From Bacteroidota bacterium (GTDB lineage Bacteria > Bacteroidota > Ignavibacteria > Ignavibacteriales > Ignavibacteriaceae), in contig JAJYCM010000164.1 in NCBI GenBank assembly GCA_021778375.1, positions 1-6,405 of the forward strand: a stretch of DNA of 6,405 nucleotides, written 5' to 3'. The position numbers were made by a program, and so were the translations under genes. Position 1 is the stretch's first letter. Each line of letters begins with the position of its first letter. The notes beneath the pieces are model-generated. The model did not search any database, had not been told where the DNA came from, and saw only the letters and a program-made list of their open reading frames with translations. Shown here in pieces: positions 1-4,959 of this stretch.

Positions 1-954
1 AAGGATGCATTTAATTGGGCTAAGAAATTTAATATAAGACCTTCTTACGAAGATAAATTTAAGGTTTGTTTGTTAGCAGTTGATATGCAAAACACTTTTT
101 GCATTCCCGGCTTTGAATTATTTGTCAGCGGCAGAAGCGGAATGGGGGCTGTTGACGACACAAAACGTTTCTGCAGATTCATTTACCGCAATCTTGATTT
201 GATTACAGAAATAATTCCGACTATGGATACTCATCATCCATTACAAATTTTCCATTCAATGTTTTTGGTGAACGATAAAGGAGAACATCCTTTACCGTAC
301 ACGTTAATATCTTTGGAAGATGTTGAGAATGGTTTGTGGAAAATAAATGACAAGGTATGCGAAAATCTGGGTGTTAAAAGTAGTGAAGCAGGAAATTATC
401 TTCTTCACTACACTGAGAAGCTAAAGGAAGGAAATAAATATAGTCTTACAATCTGGCCATATCACGCAATGCTCGGTGGAATAGGAAATGCTTTGGTGTC
501 AGCTTTAGATGAAGCGATTTTTTTTCACAGTATTGCCAGATATAGCCAACCGGATTTTCAGATTAAAGGGAATAATCCTTTTACTGAGCACTATTCGATC
601 TTCGGTCCTGAAGTTCGTGAAGGAATCAACGGCAATAAGATTGCAGACAAAAATACATCTTTGATTGAAAAATTATTAGGATATGACGCGATAATTATTG
701 CAGGTCAGGCAAAAAGTCATTGTGTAGCTTGGACAATCGACGATTTATTGAATGATTTTCTTCTGAGAGAAAAACATCTTACCAGCAAAGTATATCTTCT
801 TGAAGATTGTACCTCTTCGGTAGTTGTTCCAGGTGTAATTGATTACACCGATGATGCAAATAAGTCGTTCCAAAAATTTGCCGATGCAGGCATGCACATT
901 GTAAAGTCAACAGATCCAATTGAAAGTTGGCCGGGAATGAACTTTCCCTATTAA
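1..954 (+). CDS. Nicotinamidase/isochorismatase-fold cysteine hydrolase, 5' partial
   Basis: The frame is open from base 1 to the TAA at 952-954, so 317 residues are visible and the true start lies upstream. A TTG at 70 is possible but would cut into the first strand of the fold, so I do not use it. The nicotinamidase residues are all present (visible-residue numbering): catalytic Asp28 in VDMQNTF, Lys189 in IKG, and Cys241 in the AKSHCV nucleophile turn; metal ligands Asp76 and His78 in DTHHP, and His155 in WPYH. A complete metal site favours hydrolysis of nicotinamide to nicotinate (NAD salvage) over isochorismatase activity, but substrate is not proven. No signal peptide is visible, though the N-terminus is missing; a cytoplasmic enzyme is expected. 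Its length exceeds the usual 180-220 residues, mainly because about 75 residues separate His78 from His155. It converges on the groES operon and shares its hairpin. Confidence 0.8.
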   Translation, partial: KDAFNWAKKFNIRPSYEDKFKVCLLAVDMQNTFCIPGFELFVSGRSGMGAVDDTKRFCRFIYRNLDLITEIIPTMDTHHPLQIFHSMFLVNDKGEHPLPYTLISLEDVENGLWKINDKVCENLGVKSSEAGNYLLHYTEKLKEGNKYSLTIWPYHAMLGGIGNALVSALDEAIFFHSIARYSQPDFQIKGNNPFTEHYSIFGPEVREGINGNKIADKNTSLIEKLLGYDAIIIAGQAKSHCVAWTIDDLLNDFLLREKHLTSKVYLLEDCTSSVVVPGVIDYTDDANKSFQKFADAGMHIVKSTDPIESWPGMNFPY

Positions 955-1008
955 AAAAAATGAGGGGCTGATTTATAATTCCGTGCGGAATTTTAAATCA
1001 ACCCCTCA
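953..1008 (-). terminator. Rho-independent terminator of the glutaredoxin-groES operon
   Basis: Arms 961-983 and 986-1008 are inverted repeats of 23 bases that pair at 21 positions; the innermost pairs probably open to give a small loop. The stem has a GC-rich foot (TGAGGGG with CCCCTCA). On the minus strand the hairpin lies 25 bases after the groES stop and is followed by eight T residues (the A run at 953-960), the classical intrinsic arrangement. On the plus strand it begins 6 bases after the cysteine hydrolase stop but is followed by TCTTCGAGG, with no U-tract. It may therefore only protect or weakly terminate the plus-strand transcript. Confidence 0.85.
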
Positions 1009-1033
1009 TCTTCGAGGTGCTAATAATTGAAGT

Positions 1034-1306
1034 TTAATCCTCAACTACTGCTAAAATGTCAGTTCGCTGAACAATCTTATATTCTTTGCTGTCGAAGGAA
1101 ATCTCTTCGCCGCCATATTTAGTAAACAATATCTTATTTCCCTCTTTAACTTTTTCACGCAAGTCCTCATCCGTCCCAACAGCAACAACTTTTCCCATAC
1201 GCGGTTTTTCTTTTGCGGTATCAGGGATAATTATTCCTGAATAAGTTTTTTCTTCTTCTTCGATCAGTTCTATAAGAACACGATCATCCATTGGTTTTAT
1301 TTTCAT
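1034..1306 (-). CDS. groES: Co-chaperonin GroES (Hsp10), short form
   Basis: This 90-residue protein is a GroES: it opens with KIKPMDDRVLIE, has a mobile loop at about residues 17-35 with the chaperonin-binding tripeptide III (25-27, in GIIIPDTAKEKP), then GKVVAVG, and ends with TDILAVVED. GroES forms a heptameric lid on GroEL in the cytoplasm. It is shorter than the usual 94-100 residues. The deficit lies between AVG (42-44) and KILF, where E. coli GroES has the roof beta-hairpin; here that stretch is about 6 residues shorter. The start is supported by AGGAG on the minus strand (plus 1311-1315) at good spacing. The gene begins 10 bases after the glutaredoxin stop, so the two form an operon. 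No groEL follows; a terminator comes next. No CIRCE element is visible upstream. It may be a second groES copy, with groEL elsewhere. Confidence 0.92.
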   Translation of the reverse strand: MKIKPMDDRVLIELIEEEEKTYSGIIIPDTAKEKPRMGKVVAVGTDEDLREKVKEGNKILFTKYGGEEISFDSKEYKIVQRTDILAVVED

Positions 1307-1316
1307 AAAGTCTCCT

Positions 1317-1562
1317 TTAGTTTTTAATGTTTAACATTTGATTAATTTTAGGTTTATCGAAACCAACAATTGGACGGTTATTTATTAAAATGACCGGGAC
1401 GCCCATTTGCCCGGTTTTTCTAAGCATATCACGTGCAGCTGATTGATCTCTTGAAACGTCAATCTCGGTAAAACGAATGTTTTTTTCTCTGAAATATCTT
1501 TTTGCAGCTACACAGAAGCTACATGTAGGTGTTGTAAAGATTATTACTTTTGCTTGATCCAT
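1317..1562 (-). CDS. Glutaredoxin-like thiol-disulfide oxidoreductase (NrdH/YruB type)
   Basis: This 81-residue protein is a minimal thioredoxin-fold glutaredoxin. The first strand (KVIIFTTPTC) leads into the redox motif Cys14-Ser-Phe-Cys17 at the start of helix 1. The cis-proline is Pro56 in MGVPV, and GFDKPKINQML (67-77) matches the C-terminal glutathione/partner-contact region of glutaredoxins. There is no signal peptide, so it should act in the cytoplasm, reducing disulfides by a dithiol mechanism. The size and the GVPV...GFD pattern resemble the small YruB/NrdH-like family more than classical GrxA; electron donor and target cannot be read from sequence. It is the first gene of an operon with groES. 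The ATG has only a weak ribosome site (GTGAG then a run of A). It diverges from the mla operon across a 392-base spacer. Confidence 0.85.
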   Translation of the reverse strand: MDQAKVIIFTTPTCSFCVAAKRYFREKNIRFTEIDVSRDQSAARDMLRKTGQMGVPVILINNRPIVGFDKPKINQMLNIKN

Positions 1563-1954
1563 TTTTTACTCACAAAATAATTTTTATTAATTTTTAGATG
1601 AAACCGAAGGAAAAAGGATTCAAGAAAAATCTGTTCAAGATGTTACTTCTGAGAATGACACAATCTTTTTTTTGTCATTTGGAACCTACCTGCAGGCAAA
1701 TATTGAAGTTTTTAGAAGTGCCCTCAAGTATAATGGGAATCTCTATAGACGGAAGATGATGAAGGAATGGAGTAGTGGAAAATTCACCAATATTCTATTC
1801 TCCATTTAATGCAATAGAAATGTCTACCATTATTCAAATTTTTTTTAAGCGCGATTTTTTATTATTTTGGCTTGAAAAGTAAGAGATTTTGGTGATTAGT
1901 TTTATTTAAGTTTGAATTTTCATCTATCGTTTTAACCATCTAAGAGAAATATAA
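1563..1954. other. Divergent intergenic spacer (glutaredoxin operon / mla operon)
   Basis: This AT-rich stretch of 392 bases should hold promoters for both flanking operons, but none is convincing. The best plus-strand candidate is TAAGTTTG at 1907-1914, which fits the Bacteroidota TAnnTTTG element, but the nearest TTG (1889-1891) is only 15 bases upstream instead of about 19. No CIRCE inverted repeat is present for the groES side. The section 1652-1699 looks like a decayed dispersed repeat and is listed separately. I see no RNA gene and no credible protein gene here. Confidence 0.6.
1652..1699. repeat. Remnant of a dispersed intergenic repeat
   Basis: AATGACA (1654-1660) and TGTCATT (1673-1679) form a 7-bp inverted repeat around a T-rich loop. 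They are followed by the palindrome CCTGCAGG (1689-1696) and CAA. The same words occur in the other long spacer: GAAATGACA at 4768-4776 and 4811-4819, and CCTGCC...GGCAGGCAA at 4742-4759. The shared vocabulary suggests a degenerate copy of one repeat family. The match is short and patchy, so the call is tentative. Confidence 0.35.
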
Positions 1955-2767
1955 TTGGGCTCTGCAAAAACAAATACCGGCACAACACAAAATTTGTCTG
2001 TGTCAGGTAAAAGACTAACCGAATTTTTTCAAACCGTGTCGGGTCTTTTTCTTTTCACTATCGAATTTTTTAAGAAAGTATTTATTCCGCCTTATGAATT
2101 TGCTGAAATTAAAAAACATATGGACGAGCTTGGAGTTAAGACTCTTCCTATTGTAAGCGTTACCGGATTTATAATCGGACTAGTGCTTGCGATGCAAAGC
2201 CAGCCGGTAATGATTAGATTCGGGGCTGGATCTTTTTTACCAGGAATGGTAGCTTTGTCAGTAGTAAGAGAACTTGGGCCAGTAATAACGGCATTAATTT
2301 TTGCCGGCAGGGTTAGTTCAGGCATTGGCGCAGAGCTTGGTTCGATGCGCGTAACGGAGCAGATAGATGCAATGGAAGTTTCGGCAATAAATCCGTTTAG
2401 GTTTTTGGTTGTTACAAGGGTGGTAGCATGCACATTTATTCTGCCTATGCTTACTATATATGTAATTTTTATTGCACTTTTCGGTAGTTTTCTTGCTATT
2501 TTTTTATCTCAAGGTATAAGTTTTCAACTTTATTTAAATGCTGTTGTTCATTCAGTTGAATTTTCCGATATAATCCCCGGAATAGCTAAAACATTTTTCT
2601 TTGGATTTATAGTCGGAATAGTTGGAGCATACAAAGGATATAATACAGAGAACGGCACTGAGGGTGTCGGAAAAGCTTCTACAAGTTCCGTAGTAATTTC
2701 GTCGCTGTTAATTTTACTTATTGATATGGTGTTAGTAAAAGTCACTTTAATGATTTGGAGTAACTGA
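1955..2767 (+). CDS. mlaE: MlaE-type permease of an MCE lipid ABC transporter
   Basis: This 270-residue protein is the permease (MlaE/TrpD2-like, Yrb E family) of an MCE-type lipid transporter in the inner membrane. The family core is clear at residues 104-147: VRELGPVITALIFAGRVSS, then GAELGSMRVTEQIDAMEV and a conserved Pro147; this segment includes the coupling region that meets the ATPase. A second conserved segment (217-250) reads GFIVGIVGAYKGY, then GTEGVGKASTSSVV. Hydrophobic spans lie at about 64-88, 96-118, 151-184, 206-226 and 245-268; an N-terminal interfacial helix (about 21-45) precedes them. The start is a TTG directly after an in-frame TAA (1952-1954), with AGAGA at 1943-1947. 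The first ATG, codon 56, would remove the N-terminal helix. Its TGA overlaps the next ATG by one base, so translation with mlaF is coupled. Confidence 0.93.
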   Translation: MGSAKTNTGTTQNLSVSGKRLTEFFQTVSGLFLFTIEFFKKVFIPPYEFAEIKKHMDELGVKTLPIVSVTGFIIGLVLAMQSQPVMIRFGAGSFLPGMVALSVVRELGPVITALIFAGRVSSGIGAELGSMRVTEQIDAMEVSAINPFRFLVVTRVVACTFILPMLTIYVIFIALFGSFLAIFLSQGISFQLYLNAVVHSVEFSDIIPGIAKTFFFGFIVGIVGAYKGYNTENGTEGVGKASTSSVVISSLLILLIDMVLVKVTLMIWSN

Positions 2768-3525
2768 TGGCAGAAGTTGAAGTGAAAAATCTAAGCAAAG
2801 CTTTTGGAGACTCAGTTGTTCTTGACAATATTTCTCTAAAAATCAAGGAAGGTGAAAATGTAGTTGTTTTTGGGAGAAGCGGCACCGGCAAAAGTGTTTT
2901 AATAAAATGCATTGTGAGATTATTGGAGCCAGACTCAGGCGAGGTTTTTATTGAGGGAGAAAATATTCTTGCGCTTAGTGAGAATAAATTGAATGAGGTA
3001 AGAAAACAAATTGGATTTTTATTTCAAGGCTCGGCTTTATATGACTCAATGTCAGTTAGGGAAAATTTAGCATTTCCATTAATCAGGAACTTTAATTTCA
3101 CAACGAAGGAAGTAGAAGCAAAAGTTAAATCTTCTCTTGAAAAGGTTTCGCTGGAAGATTCAATCGATAAAATGCCGGCAGAATTATCAGGCGGTATGAA
3201 AAAAAGGATCGGGTTAGCGCGAACAATAATTACTGAGCCAAAACTAATTTTATATGATGAACCGACAACCGGGCTTGACCCGATAACCACAAAGGAAATA
3301 AGTCAATTGATTGTTGAATTACAAAAAGATCTAAAAACTACTTCAATTGTTGTAACACATGATTTGATCTGCGCAAAAATTATCGCTTCTCATGCAGTAG
3401 TATTGAAAGATGGTAAAATTAAATACGAAGGAAACCTTGAAAACCTTGTTTCGACAAGCGATCCTTTTCTTAGAGATTTTTTTACAAGCGATATTCTTGA
3501 AGTTAAAAACGGGAGTAATAAATGA
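2767..3525 (+). CDS. mlaF: MlaF-type ATPase of an MCE lipid ABC transporter
   Basis: This 252-residue ABC ATPase powers the MlaE permease from the cytoplasmic face. All nucleotide-binding motifs are intact: Walker A GRSGTGKS (36-43), Q-loop Gln87 in FLFQGSALYDSMSV, signature LSGGMKKR (140-147), Walker B LILYDEP with catalytic Glu165, D-loop GLD (169-171) and H-loop His198 in VVTHD. Met144 in the signature, where most ABC proteins carry Gln, and the GSALYDSMSV stretch after the Q-loop are typical of the MlaF/Mkl subfamily, which supports lipid transport over a generic importer. The C-terminal tail (about 225-252) is short. The gene overlaps mlaE by one base and the MCE gene by four (ATGA), so the three are translated together. 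Confidence 0.95.
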   Translation: MAEVEVKNLSKAFGDSVVLDNISLKIKEGENVVVFGRSGTGKSVLIKCIVRLLEPDSGEVFIEGENILALSENKLNEVRKQIGFLFQGSALYDSMSVRENLAFPLIRNFNFTTKEVEAKVKSSLEKVSLEDSIDKMPAELSGGMKKRIGLARTIITEPKLILYDEPTTGLDPITTKEISQLIVELQKDLKTTSIVVTHDLICAKIIASHAVVLKDGKIKYEGNLENLVSTSDPFLRDFFTSDILEVKNGSNK

Positions 3526-4553
3526 AAAAAAATATCCCCTCAGTTAGATTAGGAATTTTCATCTTACTCGGAATATCTCTTCTGGTTGTGGGAATTTTCT
3601 TAATAGGACAAAAGAATTCTCTTTTTAGTTCTACCTTTAAGGTTAGAGCATACTTTAAAGATATTCAAGGTTTACGAACCGGAACGACTGTAAGACTTAG
3701 CGGAATCGATGTTGGAAGCGTAAGTGGAGTGGAAATAGTGAACGATACCACCGGGCACGTTCAAGTGACGATGGATCTTCAAACTGATATACAAAGATTT
3801 ATTCGCACCGATACAAAAGCTTCAATTGAATCCGAGGGATTGGTAGGCAATAAAGTTATTGTCTTGAAAATCGGAAGCAGCCAGGCAGAACAAATAAAAA
3901 ACAACGGTATTATCCAGACTGAGGAACCGCTTGGGTTATCAGCAATCATAGCCCAGACTGAAGGGGTAATGGAGTACACAAAAAAAATGACGAAAGATCT
4001 ATCGGAAATTGTTGGTAGAGTAAACCGGGGCGAAGGTTCGTTAGGAAAGCTTATTAATGATGACCAGTTATATAACAATGCTACAAATCTTACAAGTCAG
4101 GCAGATAAAAGCTTAAAAGGAATTACGGGAGAATTAGATAAAGTAACTGGTTTGTTTGATAGTCTTGGTATAGGAGTTAAAACTACCATAAATAATATTA
4201 ATCAAGTAGTGGTAAATATCGATTCAATTGTGTCGGGTATAAATCAAGGTAAGGGTGTTGTTGGCGGTTTCATTTCTAAAAACGGTAAATACGATTCTAC
4301 AGTAACTTCAACTTTGCAGAACATTCAAAATACAAGCGAAGAAGCAAAGATCGGAGCTACGCGCTTATCAGAGAATATGGAAGCGTTAAAACATAACTGG
4401 CTATTTAAGGGATATTTTGAGAATCGCGGCTACTGGGATAAGACTGAATATGAAAATAAGATAGATGATAGGTTAAAAGAACTAGATGCAAAAATTAAGG
4501 AGCTTGATGAAAGAATAGAGACTCTTAAGAAACTTCAAGGACAAGCGAAATAA
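3522..4553 (+). CDS. mlaD: MCE-domain lipid-binding protein (MlaD-type)
   Basis: This 343-residue protein is the periplasmic lipid-binding partner of MlaE and MlaF. One N-terminal membrane helix (about 9-29) anchors it with the rest in the periplasm; no lipobox or cleavage site is evident. The MCE domain spans about 39-118: FKVRAYFKDIQGLRTGTTVR, then LSGIDVGSVSGVEI, and GLVGNKVIVLKIG at the end. Beyond it lies a long, mainly helical region with two related Gly-rich motifs, RGEGSLGKLINDDQLY (169-184) and QGKGVVGGFISKNGKY (242-257), then NWLFKGYFENRGY (292-304) and a charged C-terminal coiled coil (about 309-338). E. coli MlaD is about 183 residues; the longer tail resembles MCE proteins that oligomerise into tubes or needles. 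Family members form hexamers. The start follows GGGAG (3511-3515) and overlaps the mlaF stop as ATGA. No clear terminator follows. Confidence 0.9.
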   Translation: MKKNIPSVRLGIFILLGISLLVVGIFLIGQKNSLFSSTFKVRAYFKDIQGLRTGTTVRLSGIDVGSVSGVEIVNDTTGHVQVTMDLQTDIQRFIRTDTKASIESEGLVGNKVIVLKIGSSQAEQIKNNGIIQTEEPLGLSAIIAQTEGVMEYTKKMTKDLSEIVGRVNRGEGSLGKLINDDQLYNNATNLTSQADKSLKGITGELDKVTGLFDSLGIGVKTTINNINQVVVNIDSIVSGINQGKGVVGGFISKNGKYDSTVTSTLQNIQNTSEEAKIGATRLSENMEALKHNWLFKGYFENRGYWDKTEYENKIDDRLKELDAKIKELDERIETLKKLQGQAK

Positions 4554-4646
4554 GATTTCCTTTTATTGAAATTTTGACCGAAGGTAGATATCTCGCCTTT
4601 AAAAAGATTTTTCGTTGCAAAGGGTGCAGGCATCGGAAAAACCTTG

Positions 4647-4658
4647 TCTGCCGGCAGA
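4647..4658. repeat. Perfect 12-base palindrome TCTGCCGGCAGA
   Basis: TCTGCCGGCAGA is its own reverse complement. It shares the CTGCC/GGCAG core with the hairpin at 4735-4769, about 90 bases downstream, and stands out from the AT-rich surroundings. It is probably part of the same dispersed repeat family. A short AGAGAG (4656-4661) and CTCTC (4672-4676) pair overlaps its right end. Confidence 0.5.
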
Positions 4659-4734
4659 GAGCGTTGCAGAACTCTCCTATTTAGTCTCGAACGTAAAGAG
4701 AGGTCTCAAAAGTTTCTAAAATGGGATTTCTCAG

Positions 4735-4776
4735 TCGAAGACCTGCCGGCGGCAGGCAAGCTCCTTCGAAATGACA
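4735..4776. repeat. Nested hairpin repeat element (REP-like)
   Basis: Outer arms TCGAAG (4735-4740) and CTTCGA (4764-4769) enclose inner arms CCTGCC (4742-4747) and GGCAGG (4751-4756) with a GGC loop, giving a cruciform-like structure. GAAATGACA follows at 4768-4776 and recurs at 4811-4819. The order ATTTCTC, TCGAAG, CCTGCC core, CTTCGAAATGACA is what I know from interspersed non-coding repeats in Bacteroidota and Ignavibacteria genomes. That family link comes from memory and cannot be checked here. Confidence 0.6.
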
Positions 4777-4959
4777 TCTGGAAGTTGTGCAACAGTATTT
4801 TGTTTGATTTGAAATGACAAATATCGTTAGTGTGATTAATCTTTTAAGATAAAAATTCTAATATTTTATTTTTACACCATTTATCATTCCGCTGCATCGT
4901 AATTTAACATTGAGAAACGTAACATAGCGTTATTGGATTAACTTTTCTTCCAAATTATT

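Larger units (their letters stand above)
4554..4959. other. Intergenic spacer between mlaD and uvrA, repeat-bearing
   Basis: These 406 bases contain no credible gene on either strand. The first half (about 4620-4780) is more GC-rich and holds palindromic elements listed separately. The second half is AT-rich and should contain the uvrA promoter, but I find no strong -35/-10 pair; TTGAGA at 4910-4915 has only a poor partner. No intrinsic terminator for the mla operon is visible, nor a recognisable SOS box before uvrA. Confidence 0.6.

Noticed and set aside
1563..1700. CIRCE heat-shock operator upstream of the groES operon
   Set aside because: No TTAGCACTC / GAGTGCTAA inverted repeat is present; GTGCCCTC near 1718 has no matching arm.
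1598..1759. A 53-codon plus-strand frame starting ATGAAACCG in the divergent spacer
   Set aside because: It has no ribosome site, its middle is a translation of the repeat remnant (LLRMTQSFFCH), and it shows no domain or conserved pattern.
1889..1914. Bacteroidota-type promoter (TTG and TAAGTTTG) before mlaE
   Set aside because: The spacing is about four bases too short and the motif is weak in AT-rich DNA; it is mentioned in the spacer entry but not called.
2092..2433. Minus-strand open frame inside mlaE
   Set aside because: It is an antisense shadow of a clearly conserved permease, with no recognisable domain.
3779..4078. Minus-strand open frame inside the MCE gene
   Set aside because: It lies opposite a well-supported coding frame and resembles no known protein.
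4580..4613. Possible terminator hairpin after the mla operon (AAGG...CCTT followed by a T-rich stretch)
   Set aside because: The inner bases mispair, so the stem is only about four pairs and the T run is not adjacent.
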